Origin: Psychrobacter sp. UBA3480
GTDB taxonomy: Bacteria; Pseudomonadota; Gammaproteobacteria; Pseudomonadales; Moraxellaceae
Assembly (NCBI RefSeq): GCF_002377945.1
Contig: NZ_DFQV01000028.1
Span: forward strand, 29,459-93,458
Direction of reading: 5' to 3'
Length of the DNA stretch: 64,000 nt
Below, piece after piece: positions 35,357 to 44,154 of this stretch; the stretch's first letter is position 1; each line of letters begins with the position of its first letter. A program made the position numbers and the translations under genes. The notes under the pieces are model-generated. The model ran no database searches. It had not been told where the DNA came from and saw nothing but the letters and a program-made list of their open reading frames with translations.

Positions 35357-37606
35357 ATGCAGCATAATGCAAATGAGCAATACCACAGGCTCGATGGCCG
35401 TATACGCAAATGGATGTTTAAACAGGGCTGGAGTGGGCTCAGAGACGTTCAAGTGGATGCCATACCGCCCATACTGAGTGGTAACATGGATGTTGTGATC
35501 AGCGCCTCAACAGCTGCTGGCAAGACAGAGGCTTTCTTCCTACCCGCCATTAGTGCCGTTCTTGATTCTAGAGAAGCCAACAAGAATGGTGATAGCGATG
35601 GTATCGATATCATCTATATCAGCCCCCTAAAAGCATTAATCAATGATCAGTATCGTAGGCTTGAGAGCTTATCTGAGTTAACAGACATACAGATCACTTC
35701 TTGGCATGGCGATAGCTCTGCTAGTGCTAAGCAAAAGCTACGAAAGAAACCTACTGGCATAGTGCTAATCACGCCTGAGTCATTAGAGGCAATGCTAATC
35801 AATCACCCCAGTTGGGCTCGTAAAGCCTTTAAAAACCTCAAGTATGTGGTCATCGATGAGTTTCATGCATTCTTAGGTACTGAGCGTGGGCATCAACTCA
35901 TCTCTTTACTTACTCGCCTAGACTATGTATCCCAGCGCGAGAAGAACCCAGCGGCGCGTGTCGCTTTGAGTGCAACACTTGGGAACATAGACAGCACACC
36001 TAAACTACTACGCCCGTCAGAAACCCTAGCTAGCATCATTATTAAAGAGCCTGATAGGCCGCCTAGCGCAAGAATACTTCTAAAAGGCATCATCAATCCA
36101 TCTAGCGAGAACAAGGACGGTGTGAAGGCATACAATCGTCCTAGTAGCGAAAGACAGATAGCCGACGATCTCTATGAGTTTTGTCGTGGTAGAAATAATC
36201 TGGTTTTTGCAAACAGCCGAGGCCTAACAGAGAGTTTGTCTGCCACGCTATCAGATGAATGCGGCTCCAACATCGTGCCTAACGAGTTCTTCCCGCATCA
36301 TGGATCGTTATCAAAAGACCATAGAGAGAACTTAGAGCAAAGGCTGCAGAAATCACAGCACCCAACAACAGCTATTTGTACCATGACATTAGAACTTGGT
36401 ATTGATATCGGTAAAGTAGATGCCGTAGTCCAGGTAACTAGCCCTCATACCGTATCAAGCCTAAGACAGCGATTAGGACGCTCGGGGCGGCGTGATGGCT
36501 ACCCTCTGTTGAGGATGCTCATTGTTGAACAAGAGCTTGATGAGAAGTCCAGTTTTTCTATAGAGCTTCGATTTGAACTGGTGCAGTCATTAGCCATGCT
36601 ACGGTTGCTACTGATTGATAACTGGTTTGAGCCACCTGATGTATCACTGATGCACTTCTCAACGCTTTTACATCAGATGCTGGCGGTGATCGCTCAGTAT
36701 GGCGGTATCCAAGCGGGGCAGCTCTTTGAGCTTTTGTGTGTGAAAGGTGTATTTAATAACATCACATCAGCAGAGTTTATGACCCTGCTACGCGAGATGG
36801 GTAAAGGTGAGCTTGTCACACAGTTGAGCGATGGTCAGCTGGCACTTGGCGTCGTGGGAGAGAGAATAGTCGAACACTATACTTTCTATGCTGTGTTTAA
36901 ATCGCCCGAGGAATATCGTGTGGTTTGTGGTCCAAAGACGATTGGCTCGATACCAGTCGATAACATACTTATGGCAGGTGAGTTTATTATCTTTGGCGGT
37001 AAGCGCTGGCAGGTGATAAGTACTGACATGCAAAATAAGGTTGTGGAAGTTCGATCGGTTAAAGGCGGTGGCCGGCCACCAATATTTGAAGGCAGTCCAG
37101 GCGGCGTTCACAGTCGTATCGCGCAAGAGATGTATCGCATCTACACAAAAGGCGATTACCGGGTAGAGAGAGGCGATAAGAAGTTAGATTTCATTGACCA
37201 GACAGCGCGTGAGTTGTTTTTAGAAGGCGTAAGTGCATTCAATAAATTTGATGTTGCGCATCAGACGATTGTGGAAAGAGATGGCAGCACCTATATTTTC
37301 GTATGGGCCGACAGAAAGATACTCAATACACTCTCTGCTATTTTAACGGGTGCTAGGTTCGGTTGTATGATTGACTACCAGTACATACAGGTGCTTAAAA
37401 CCGACGAGGCTGAGATAAAAGCATTTCTAAAAGAGCTTCAAAAATCAGAGCTTCCAGCTGCTTACGACTTAGCAGAAATCATTGGTGGACTACAGATTGA
37501 AAAGTTTGACGAACACATACCAGAAGAACTTCTTAAGATGGGCGTTTCTGCCAAAATGTTTGATGTTGACGGGTTAAAAGAATGGCTAGATAGTCAATCT
37601 TTTTAA
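35357..37606 (+). CDS. Lhr-like DEAD/DEAH-box helicase (BrxHI/BrxHII-like)
   Basis: 749 residues. Motif I ASTAAGKTEAFFLP, DEFHAF (motif II), SAT (motif III), LELGIDIGKVDAVVQ and QRLGRSGRR (motif VI) mark an active superfamily 2 helicase close to Lhr-type proteins found in BREX and related systems. The C-terminal 350 residues form an accessory region. ATG at 35357 follows AAGG; a TTG at 35351 is less likely. With TerB and the BrxD-like ATPase it probably acts on DNA in stress or phage defence; this is inference. Confidence 0.88.
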   Translation: MQHNANEQYHRLDGRIRKWMFKQGWSGLRDVQVDAIPPILSGNMDVVISASTAAGKTEAFFLPAISAVLDSREANKNGDSDGIDIIYISPLKALINDQYRRLESLSELTDIQITSWHGDSSASAKQKLRKKPTGIVLITPESLEAMLINHPSWARKAFKNLKYVVIDEFHAFLGTERGHQLISLLTRLDYVSQREKNPAARVALSATLGNIDSTPKLLRPSETLASIIIKEPDRPPSARILLKGIINPSSENKDGVKAYNRPSSERQIADDLYEFCRGRNNLVFANSRGLTESLSATLSDECGSNIVPNEFFPHHGSLSKDHRENLEQRLQKSQHPTTAICTMTLELGIDIGKVDAVVQVTSPHTVSSLRQRLGRSGRRDGYPLLRMLIVEQELDEKSSFSIELRFELVQSLAMLRLLLIDNWFEPPDVSLMHFSTLLHQMLAVIAQYGGIQAGQLFELLCVKGVFNNITSAEFMTLLREMGKGELVTQLSDGQLALGVVGERIVEHYTFYAVFKSPEEYRVVCGPKTIGSIPVDNILMAGEFIIFGGKRWQVISTDMQNKVVEVRSVKGGGRPPIFEGSPGGVHSRIAQEMYRIYTKGDYRVERGDKKLDFIDQTARELFLEGVSAFNKFDVAHQTIVERDGSTYIFVWADRKILNTLSAILTGARFGCMIDYQYIQVLKTDEAEIKAFLKELQKSELPAAYDLAEIIGGLQIEKFDEHIPEELLKMGVSAKMFDVDGLKEWLDSQSF

Positions 37607-37636
37607 ATATTTACATATACTTAGCTGATGCAGACT

Positions 37637-37665
37637 GAAAACCGACGTTATGTCGGTTTTCATTT
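37637..37665 (+). terminator. Terminator after the helicase gene
   Basis: GAAAACCGAC/GTCGGTTTTC stem. Confidence 0.75.
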
Positions 37666-37689
37666 AATAACTACACGCAAACAGTTTCT

Positions 37690-37716
37690 TTGTTACTAAA
37701 ATTTATATATAATTAG
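37690..37716 (+). promoter_or_regulatory. Second-class promoter, shared with 52960-52986
   Basis: A 27-base AT-rich sequence starting TTGTTACTAAAATTTATATA is identical to the one before the gene at 53023. It contains TATAAT and replaces the GTACGAC promoter. ATAGGCGATTACG follows, an imperfect echo of the leader hairpin. Confidence 0.55.
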
Positions 37717-37767
37717 AAGATTGTTATAGGCGATTACGAATAATTTATTTCACACTAGGACTTATGT

Positions 37768-38295
37768 ATGGACGGCCCGAAAAGACAATTACTAGCAAAA
37801 TCTCTACTAACTGCATTACTCCCCATTATTAGCAAGGCGCGCTTAAGTGAAGAAGATGGCTGCATGGCGTATGCCGTCTCCAAGAACGAAGTAAAAGGCT
37901 ACGATGTTAGTGTTGGACTATCCCTGTATAGCGACTTTGAACCAGTCAAACCATTCAAATACAACATATTCGATATAGGCTTCAATATTATTTTTAAGCA
38001 ATGCATGTTCAATAACGAAGCACAGGCTTATGAATGGGCGTCGGAAGACTATGAGATCAATCACTCACCACACAATAGAAGTGTTGTTTGGGGCTGGCAT
38101 GAGCCTGGTACTTACCGTCCTGAGCTGGCCGTGAAAGGCGTGAAAGATATCGGCCTTGGTGATGATAAGGCGATTGCTAAGCTTATATTTAATACGCTGG
38201 CTGAGAAACTAGATAAAGCCACTACGCTGACGTTTGCTAAGAAGGTTTTTGCATTGTCAGAATCAACCGCTATTCGACCTAATATGGTTAAGTAG
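37768..38295 (+). CDS. Cassette family A protein (five paralogues in this window)
   Basis: 175 residues, family unknown. The block FEPVKPFKYNIFDIGFNIIFKQCMFN aligns with FEPVPDFKYNFADISFEVQFEQCTYN in the protein at 56493, and more distantly with those at 43556, 58012 and 63066. All have an N-terminal helix, a beta strand ending in a conserved Cys and a polar C-terminus. It is the first gene of the thyA operon; its promoter is the second class. Confidence 0.65.
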   Translation: MDGPKRQLLAKSLLTALLPIISKARLSEEDGCMAYAVSKNEVKGYDVSVGLSLYSDFEPVKPFKYNIFDIGFNIIFKQCMFNNEAQAYEWASEDYEINHSPHNRSVVWGWHEPGTYRPELAVKGVKDIGLGDDKAIAKLIFNTLAEKLDKATTLTFAKKVFALSESTAIRPNMVK

Positions 38296-38348
38296 CTCGA
38301 TGTATTTTTTTAAAGAAAGGCCAGTTACGTTAGAAGCAAGGGTTTTCC

Positions 38349-38867
38349 ATGAATATTAATAGCAATAAATGCTTAAGCCTGCCGTTGCCACTCAGAAAGA
38401 ACCTTTTATCTTACGACGAAACCATACATTACTGGAAGCTTCTCGACGGAAGATCAAATGACAAGAAAATTCTTTTAAGATCACTAATACATAGAAACAT
38501 CATTAACATCTTGCCTGGTTATAAACCCAACAGACTCGACTGCGTGCGAATTAACGATAAGAGCTATACCGCTTATTTTAAACCTCAAATCAAAGGAGAG
38601 TTCTTATGCATAGACAACCAAGGACGAGAGTACTGGATGAGTGGGGATATGATCGGCCTGATAGCGACGATAAAATCATTCAAAGCTTATGCTGATAAAA
38701 ATGAAGATGCGATCTTAATGAATATGACGCAATCTATATTAAAAGATCTGTCTAATGAATTTAAAAGACTGGCAGGCCAGAGTGGCTTTCCATCAGTAAG
38801 CTCTCATAACATGGCAGTGGATATAAAGAATATACACACAGCCTTAAAACACTGGTTAAGCGCTTAA
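38349..38867 (+). CDS. Unknown protein, 172 aa, in the thyA operon
   Basis: Not recognised. Basic N-terminal half ([35 protein letters not shown]), then a mixed region with [17 protein letters not shown]. Spacing to neighbours is 53 and 32 bases, which suggests co-transcription with thyA. No strong ribosome-binding site is visible before the ATG. Confidence 0.55.
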   Translation: MNINSNKCLSLPLPLRKNLLSYDETIHYWKLLDGRSNDKKILLRSLIHRNIINILPGYKPNRLDCVRINDKSYTAYFKPQIKGEFLCIDNQGREYWMSGDMIGLIATIKSFKAYADKNEDAILMNMTQSILKDLSNEFKRLAGQSGFPSVSSHNMAVDIKNIHTALKHWLSA

Positions 38868-38899
38868 CCAGCCACTTACATCAAAAGCAAGGAATATCA

Positions 38900-39772
38900 A
38901 TGAAACGGGATTATAGCGATATCACAGGAGAGCAGGGCTATCTAAACTTGCTGGACTATATACTAAAACACGGTGAGCAAAAAGGCGATCGCACCGGCAC
39001 CGGCACCCTCACTGTACTTGGCGCACAGCTACGGTTTAATTTAGATGAAGGCTTCCCCCTTCTAACCACTAAGAAAGTCCATTTCAAATCCGTGGTTCAT
39101 GAGCTGTTGTGGTTCTTGAGTGGCGATACCAACGTGAAGTACCTGCAGGAAAACGGGGTGCGTATTTGGAACGAATGGGCGACTGCTGAACAGACCGCAA
39201 AATTCAATCGCCCAGAAGGAGAATTGGGTCCTATTTACGGACATCAGTGGAGAAATTATGGGGCGACCAAAAAGGCAGATGGCAGCTATAATAATGATGG
39301 TGTTGACCAAATTAAGCGGGTTATTCATGAAATAAAAACCAATCCTGACTCAAGACGATTAATCGTTAGCGGTTGGAATCCGGCGGAAGCAGACCAGGTT
39401 GCCCTGCCGCCATGTCACACCTTTTTTCAGTTCTTTGTAGTGAATGGTAAGCTCTCATGTCAGCTAATAATGCGATCCAATGATAATTTTTTGGGCGCTC
39501 CATTCAACATTTGTTCATACTTTTTACTTCTAATGATGGTAAGTCAGGTATGTAATCTTGAGGTTGGGGAGTTTATTTGGAATGCTGGCGACTGCCATCT
39601 TTATAACAACCATATTGAGCAAGCGAAAGAACAATTAAGTCGAAGTTTGTTCAAACCACCGCAAGTTATTTTAAACAAGAATATCGATAACATCTTTGAT
39701 TTCGGGTTTGACGACATACAACTCATTGATTACCAATCACATCCAGCCATCAAAGCGCCAATCGCTGTTTAG
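38900..39772 (+). CDS. thyA: Thymidylate synthase
   Basis: 290 residues. It methylates dUMP to dTMP using methylene-tetrahydrofolate. The [18 protein letters not shown] start, [14 protein letters not shown], catalytic Cys in [29 protein letters not shown] and DCHLYNNH are all intact, so the enzyme should be active. AAGGAATATCA precedes the ATG. Together with nrdA it points to plasmid control of deoxynucleotide supply, as seen in large phages and some megaplasmids. Confidence 0.96.
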   Translation: MKRDYSDITGEQGYLNLLDYILKHGEQKGDRTGTGTLTVLGAQLRFNLDEGFPLLTTKKVHFKSVVHELLWFLSGDTNVKYLQENGVRIWNEWATAEQTAKFNRPEGELGPIYGHQWRNYGATKKADGSYNNDGVDQIKRVIHEIKTNPDSRRLIVSGWNPAEADQVALPPCHTFFQFFVVNGKLSCQLIMRSNDNFLGAPFNICSYFLLLMMVSQVCNLEVGEFIWNAGDCHLYNNHIEQAKEQLSRSLFKPPQVILNKNIDNIFDFGFDDIQLIDYQSHPAIKAPIAV

Positions 39773-39780
39773 ATTAGAGG

Positions 39781-40716
39781 ATGTATATGCTTAGCGTTCA
39801 AAAGAAGACAACAATAAGCAGGCTTGTGATCGCCATAGGCTTGAGTGTGGCCGTTATGGGCGCGTCTGCAGAGGACTTTGCTTCTACAGCCGCTAAAGCC
39901 GACCAAGGCGATGTTTTAGCCCAATTCCAAGTTGGTCAAATGTATGATTTTGGCGACGGGGTTAAACAGGATTTTGAAAAGGCGGTAGAGTGGTATAAGA
40001 AAGCTGCCGAAGGTGGAAGCGCAGAGGCTCAATTCAGTTTAGGGATTGCCTACGCAGGCGGCGATGGCGTACCACAGGATAGCGAGGCTGCTATTAATTG
40101 GCACTTAAAAGCGGCAAACCAAGGGTTAGCCGACGCGCAGCTGACATTGGCTCAAGCGTACTTTGATGGTGATGGCGTTCAAGAAGATAAAGCTGAATCG
40201 ACCAAATGGTATTTATTGGCCGCCGAGCAAAATCTTAAATCTGCACAGTACGGCTTAGGTAGAGCTTATGAGCATGGATATGGGGTAGAACAAAGCTATA
40301 ACGACGCAATAACCTGGTATACGCTGGCTGCTGAGCAAGATGAGGATCGCGCTTGGCGGGCGCTGGCAAGTATATATTATGAAGGTCGCGGTGCCGAGCA
40401 GGACTATACTAAAGCCGCTAAATGGTACAAGCTGCTTGCTGAATATGGTGATGCCCCAAGCCAAACCCGTTTAGGCCTCATGCACTACTATAAAGAAGGC
40501 GTGCCTCAAAACCATAGTGAGTCTGTTAAATGGTTTGCTAAATCTGCAGAACAAAATGATGCAGTAGGCCAGTTCGCGCTAGCAGCAATGTACGAGCAGG
40601 GTGACGGGATTGAACAAAGTCTAAGTAAGGCAACAGAGTGGTACAAAAAATCCTGCGATCAAGACTATGCAATTTCGTGTAAGGGGTATAATAAGTTAAC
40701 GTCTGCAGAGCGTTGA
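39781..40716 (+). CDS. Secreted Sel1-like repeat protein
   Basis: 311 residues. An N-terminal signal peptide (VIAIGLSVAVMGASA, probable cleavage before EDF near residue 30) is followed by about seven Sel1 repeats of 36 residues (A..G...AQ..LG.MY..G.GV.QD..KA..WY..AA). Sel1 repeats form helical solenoids for protein binding. It starts eight bases after thyA, so it is probably co-expressed, though the link is unclear. Probable location is the periplasm. Confidence 0.88.
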   Translation: MYMLSVQKKTTISRLVIAIGLSVAVMGASAEDFASTAAKADQGDVLAQFQVGQMYDFGDGVKQDFEKAVEWYKKAAEGGSAEAQFSLGIAYAGGDGVPQDSEAAINWHLKAANQGLADAQLTLAQAYFDGDGVQEDKAESTKWYLLAAEQNLKSAQYGLGRAYEHGYGVEQSYNDAITWYTLAAEQDEDRAWRALASIYYEGRGAEQDYTKAAKWYKLLAEYGDAPSQTRLGLMHYYKEGVPQNHSESVKWFAKSAEQNDAVGQFALAAMYEQGDGIEQSLSKATEWYKKSCDQDYAISCKGYNKLTSAER

Positions 40717-40761
40717 TAGTAATTCACCTACTAGGTGTCGAAAACGCATCAAATGGGCCTA

Positions 40762-40793
40762 AAAAGCCGTTCTAGCTACTAGGACGGCTTTTT
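40762..40793 (+). terminator. Terminator of the recurrent cassette type
   Basis: AAGCCGT-tctagctactagg-ACGGCTT with T-run. Near-identical terminators occur at 42261, 48087, 57041 and 62808. Confidence 0.85.
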
Positions 40794-40849
40794 AGTGCTT
40801 AAAGCTTGTGAGCGGCAAATCCCGCAATACTAAGGCTATTACGAGTAGC

Positions 40850-41060
40850 TTGACGTGGACGCTGCAATGACTTAGTGTTTGTATGCGTTAAGATATCAAA
40901 ATACGCAAGGTTAAGCCGTTGATTCGTAGTCACGAGAAAGCTACGATAGGTCGGATTGGGAGACCCCAATTGCCTTGCACCCTATCTAGGTGGCGTTCTG
41001 ATAATGCAGCTCTGCCTACCTCAAATCCAAGCCCTACTCCAACGAGTAGGGCTTTTTTTG
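40850..41060 (+). ncRNA. Candidate structured small RNA
   Basis: No gene lies in 40717-41375. TTGACG (40850-40855), 17 bases, TAGTGT could be a promoter. Downstream are CGTAG/CTACG (40925-40945), a nested pair GATAGG...ATTGGG-agac-CCCAAT...CCTATC (40945-40986), AGGT-GGC/GCC-T-ACCT (40988-41021), and a strong terminator. I do not recognise the RNA. The ordered hairpins ending in a terminator make a transcript of roughly 170 bases likely. Confidence 0.45.
41029..41060 (+). terminator. Strong rho-independent terminator
   Basis: AAGCCCTACT/AGTAGGGCTT with seven T; ends the candidate small RNA. Confidence 0.9.
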
Positions 41061-41375
41061 CATGCAATTTAGAGATGGAGTGCTAGATGCTGCAGCTCAT
41101 ACTGAATAAGTCCGATCTCTACATGCTAAGCAGCTTACAAATCAATACAGGACCTTTTGATAAGGCGGGCAATAAAGTCTCTGTTTGAGCTGAAAATAGT
41201 TACAAAATATTTCGTCAGAAGTTTTGGAGGTTATTCATAGTAATGCGAGGTAATGCGAGGTTGTTCGCATCGTACCGCGACAAAAACCATGCCAAGTCTA
41301 TCGTTGAATAAAAGGCATAAGTAACACGCGGGCTTAGGTGGTATATTTAGAAACAAATAAACCAAAGAGGTGGTT

Positions 41376-41750
41376 ATGTTCGTATTTGAAAACAACGGCT
41401 TTACTGAGCGTCAAGACTTAAATGCAATCTATGAAGAGATATTCGATGGCGAAGACGATCTAGATAATGCCCTTGGTGCTGTCGGATTTCAAAAAGAGTC
41501 TCGATACTACCATAAGCGCGATACCGGAGGCTTAATGGGAATTGAAGTCAGTCGCCAAATATCGAAAGACATTAGCGTCATTAGCAAAGAGTTTGAATTT
41601 TTTGTGGATTGGTTTTGTATGGGAGATTGGATAGGCGTACTAATCAGAAACAAATTAGACCTGCAAGACTTCTTGGCGAAATACTTGCCTGTTGTCAATT
41701 TGACAGGTGAACTAACGTACACAGGAGAGTGTTGTAATGACGAAAGCTAA
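41376..41750 (+). CDS. Unknown protein, 124 aa
   Basis: Not recognised. Acidic N-terminal half (YEEIFDGEDDLDNALG), then FEFFVDWFCMGDWIGVLIRNKLDLQDFL. ATG at 41376 follows AGAGG; a GTG at 41370 overlaps that site. It overlaps the next gene by 14 bases, so the two are translationally coupled and probably work together. An overlapping pair of small genes could be a toxin-antitoxin unit, but nothing specific supports it. Confidence 0.55.
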   Translation: MFVFENNGFTERQDLNAIYEEIFDGEDDLDNALGAVGFQKESRYYHKRDTGGLMGIEVSRQISKDISVISKEFEFFVDWFCMGDWIGVLIRNKLDLQDFLAKYLPVVNLTGELTYTGECCNDES

Positions 41751-42246
41751 AACTTTGTATAAAGTAAGGGTTCCAGTAACACATGGCAGAAGTAATTGTC
41801 ATAGCAATAGTGAATGGCACGTATCAGTCATAAAATATGGTAGAAAATACGACATTAGCTGCAGTGAGTATGGCTTCTGCAATATTGATGATCGGGTAGT
41901 GCGGGCTATACTTTCACCACACAAGGAATTAATGAGCAAAGCATTTCATGGTTGGTATAAGCAGGGATGGATCACTAGGAATGCAACATGGTCTGGCGTC
42001 GGTAATATGAACTCGTATATTGCAGGGATTAAGACAGAAGGAACTGCTTTAGAAATAGCGAAGTGGTTTGAGGGTTTAGCGAAAAGAACATTGGCATCGA
42101 TACCCAAAGAGGATTTAGATAGAGACTTATTGTTAACTGCAGATGTCAAGATTTTGGCTATTGAAAAAGCTCGGGGATTTTCAAGTTCAATACAGGATGA
42201 GGTTATGCAAAAATTTAACAATATTGGCATCCAAGACGCTATCTAA
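41737..42246 (+). CDS. Unknown protein, 169 aa, overlaps upstream gene
   Basis: Not recognised. Basic, with Cys/His residues in the first half (HGRSNCHSNSEWHV, DISCSEYGFCN) that might bind metal. AGGAG lies ahead of the ATG inside the upstream gene. It is followed by the recurrent cassette terminator. Confidence 0.55.
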   Translation: MTKAKTLYKVRVPVTHGRSNCHSNSEWHVSVIKYGRKYDISCSEYGFCNIDDRVVRAILSPHKELMSKAFHGWYKQGWITRNATWSGVGNMNSYIAGIKTEGTALEIAKWFEGLAKRTLASIPKEDLDRDLLLTADVKILAIEKARGFSSSIQDEVMQKFNNIGIQDAI

Positions 42247-42260
42247 GCGTAGCAAGCAAG

Positions 42261-42293
42261 AAAAGCCGTTCTAGCTATTAGGACGGCTTTTTT
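42261..42293 (+). terminator. Terminator of the recurrent cassette type
   Basis: Same sequence type as at 40762, with one base changed in the loop. Confidence 0.85.
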
Positions 42294-42790
42294 GTGTTTG
42301 CAGCCTACCTTCGGGATATGAGGCTACGACAAGGCTATACTAAGGGAACAAGTAATGCGAATTACTAGAACTAGCAACGGGTTTGGGTGGAGGTGGTCGC
42401 TACTGCGTAATTCTTGGTGCAACAAAGACCTTTCAAAATCAAAATAATGCAATAAGGTCTAATAATAATCGTTATATTGCACATAGAATCGCTTTTGGGC
42501 AAAATTACTTAATAATAATCGCTTAATTCAATTATGATGGGCAATCGGCATAACTGATAGCGTAAAAACAATGATTAATTGCCTTTTTATTAAAATAAAT
42601 AGTAAATAGTTATTGTAATAGTACGAATTATTGGGTATAATAAGTTATTGATTAAGAGGTTTCATTTATAAAAACCTAAGTCGATAAAATAATTTATATG
42701 AAGCAGGTCTTAACTGCAAAGAATGTCTAATTATTTTTACTTCAAAGTAAGCGAATCATTAAAATTAAATTAATCTTTAGAGGAATACCC
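42294..42790. other. Long gene-free region upstream of the EexN-type gene
   Basis: Holds two copies of a TAATAATAATCG sequence (about 42459 and 42512) and the cassette promoter at 42613-42641 with a TTAAAATAAATAG element upstream. The leader to the gene at 42791 is about 140 bases; its hairpin is degenerate (GATTAAGAGGTTTC). A 10-codon frame at 42699 is too short to call. Confidence 0.45.
42613..42641 (+). promoter_or_regulatory. Cassette promoter for the EexN-type lipoprotein
   Basis: TTGTAA, 17-bp spacer with GTACGAATTATTGGG, TATAAT at 42636-42641. Confidence 0.75.
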
Positions 42791-43039
42791 ATGAAACTAT
42801 TAAATACTGCTGTTGCTGTTGGCTTATCATTAACAATGCTTGCATTAACTGGCTGCGGCGAAGAAGAGTTGCGTAATAGCAGCTACTACAGCAAAAACCC
42901 AGACGAGCTAAAGTCAACGCTACAAAAATGTAGAGCTGAGTCTGATAAAGGTAATGTTCTAGAAGGCAACATGAAGAAAAACTGCTCAACTGCAAATACT
43001 GTTGCAAGAAATAGAATGATGGCTGCTATCAGAAATTAA
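42791..43039 (+). CDS. EexN-family lipoprotein (entry exclusion)
   Basis: 82 residues. Signal peptide with lipobox LTGC (Cys about 22), then YYSKNPDELKSTLQKCRAESDKGNVLEGNMKKNCSTANTV. The pattern NP-x-EL...KC...NC-x-x-A is typical of EexN-like lipoproteins that block entry of related conjugative plasmids. AGAGGAATACCC precedes the ATG. It is the only conjugation-linked gene I see. Probably anchored in the inner or outer membrane. Confidence 0.75.
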   Translation: MKLLNTAVAVGLSLTMLALTGCGEEELRNSSYYSKNPDELKSTLQKCRAESDKGNVLEGNMKKNCSTANTVARNRMMAAIRN

Positions 43040-43066
43040 GTAGATACAACCTAAGTGAGTACAAGA

Positions 43067-43095
43067 AAACGCCTAACTAAATGTTAGGCGTTTTT
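43067..43095. terminator. Terminator between convergent genes
   Basis: AAACGCCTAAC/GTTAGGCGTTT stem with T-run. Confidence 0.85.
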
Positions 43096-43110
43096 ATGTT
43101 CATAAACCTT

Positions 43111-43437
43111 CTAGTATGAATTTTCATCATCAAGCATAACAGGCTCTAAACAGAGTGGGCAAACATACACTAGCACACCTTCCGTTTTGAACCTGGCAGT
43201 GGCAGGATTATATTGTAGAGTATCAACGAGCAATGCAGGTTTCGCACCAATATGACTGTTTTCACAGCTGTATATTTCAGATTCTTTGTAGTTCTCTCCA
43301 GTAATAGAGAAGTCAGCATAGTTATATCTGTCTTTATCAACTAATGGCATATCGCTAAGCGGGATATCATCAAACGGCATGGGAACAACCTCAAAATAAA
43401 GTTTATTCATTGTAAGTTTCATCAGATCATAGCGCAA
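43111..43437 (-). CDS. Small protein with CxxC motif
   Basis: Up to 108 residues; a start at the later ATG (MNKLYFEVVP) is equally likely. It contains ENSHIGAKPAL and, near the C-terminus, VYVCPLCLEPVML, a CPLC zinc-knuckle-like motif, with another Cys at IYSCEN. Not recognised. Divergent from the cassette at 43556. Confidence 0.5.
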   Translation of the reverse strand: MRYDLMKLTMNKLYFEVVPMPFDDIPLSDMPLVDKDRYNYADFSITGENYKESEIYSCENSHIGAKPALLVDTLQYNPATARFKTEGVLVYVCPLCLEPVMLDDENSY

Positions 43438-43469
43438 CCATTTATTTTAAATTAAATAGTAAAAAACAA

Positions 43470-43526
43470 TAGACTATGTACGATTTATTGGTTATAATTA
43501 ATTATTGATTAGGTAACAATCCAATC
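43470..43526 (+). promoter_or_regulatory. Cassette promoter and leader hairpin for the gene at 43556
   Basis: TTAAATTAAATAG element, TAGACT, spacer with GTACGATTTATTGG, TATAAT at 43493-43498, then GATT-A-GG...CC-AATC (43507-43526). Confidence 0.75.
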
Positions 43527-43555
43527 ATTAAGTTAAACAAATAAAAGGTGCTGAT

Positions 43556-44095
43556 GTGAATAACGAACAAATTCAAAATATTGCTATTAATGCCGAAAAA
43601 GCATTAACATCCGCAATAAAAAGACAAAGCGTTGTAGATCAAACGTTGTTAATTAGTTTGAGTGATTCACGAGATGTGATCTCGCTTTTAAATGAAGAAG
43701 ATGAAGATGATTTTGATATGGCACTTGATGTTCTTATTAAGCGCAAATTTGAATCGGTTGACGGCTTTAATGCGGCTTATGTTCAAATAAAATTCATGGT
43801 TCATTTCTTTAACTGCGAGTATGATGTGAGTTCGCAAAACTATTTAAAAGGCGATGGAACATGGAAGTTATTTCACAATTACTACCGTGATAATATCCAA
43901 TGGAGTAACGAAGAAGGCATTGTGATCTCTGAGCAGGATTTAGCAATAACCCGTGAAGAAAGCCAGGCTATTCACGATAGACTGATAACTGGTATTTTTG
44001 GTAGTCAAAATGCAAATATTGAGTCGTTTCACTGCGGATTGATAGAAGCTGCCAACACTATGTTTTTAAAATCGACAGACGTATACGGTAAATAG
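43556..44095 (+). CDS. Cassette family A protein, 179 aa
   Basis: GTG start at 43556 with AAGG ahead. FESVDGFNAAYVQIKFMVHFFNCEYDV shows the family A block (F-x-x-V...strand...C-x-Y/F) seen at 37768, 56493, 58012 and 63066. Acidic insert EEDEDDFDMALD. Unknown function. It is followed after 60 bases by a membrane protein with its own strong ribosome-binding site, so the two may be co-transcribed. Confidence 0.6.
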   Translation: MNNEQIQNIAINAEKALTSAIKRQSVVDQTLLISLSDSRDVISLLNEEDEDDFDMALDVLIKRKFESVDGFNAAYVQIKFMVHFFNCEYDVSSQNYLKGDGTWKLFHNYYRDNIQWSNEEGIVISEQDLAITREESQAIHDRLITGIFGSQNANIESFHCGLIEAANTMFLKSTDVYGK

Positions 44096-44154
44096 TCAAA
44101 ATATACCGTTAGATGTAATATTTTTAGCAAAAAGCAGAGTTAAAGGAGAAAGTT

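Noticed and set aside
36788..37126. 112-codon minus-strand frame
   Set aside because: Lies wholly inside the helicase gene, with no promoter or ribosome-binding site.
41088..41189. 33-codon plus-strand frame after the candidate RNA
   Set aside because: No ribosome-binding site, promoter or recognisable features.
43544..43570. Cas12a target for the 'guide' next to the 56.2-kb handle
   Set aside because: AGGTGCTG...GTGAATAACGA resembles the guide but has an indel, and no T-rich PAM lies beside it. The similarity probably reflects similar start-site sequences.
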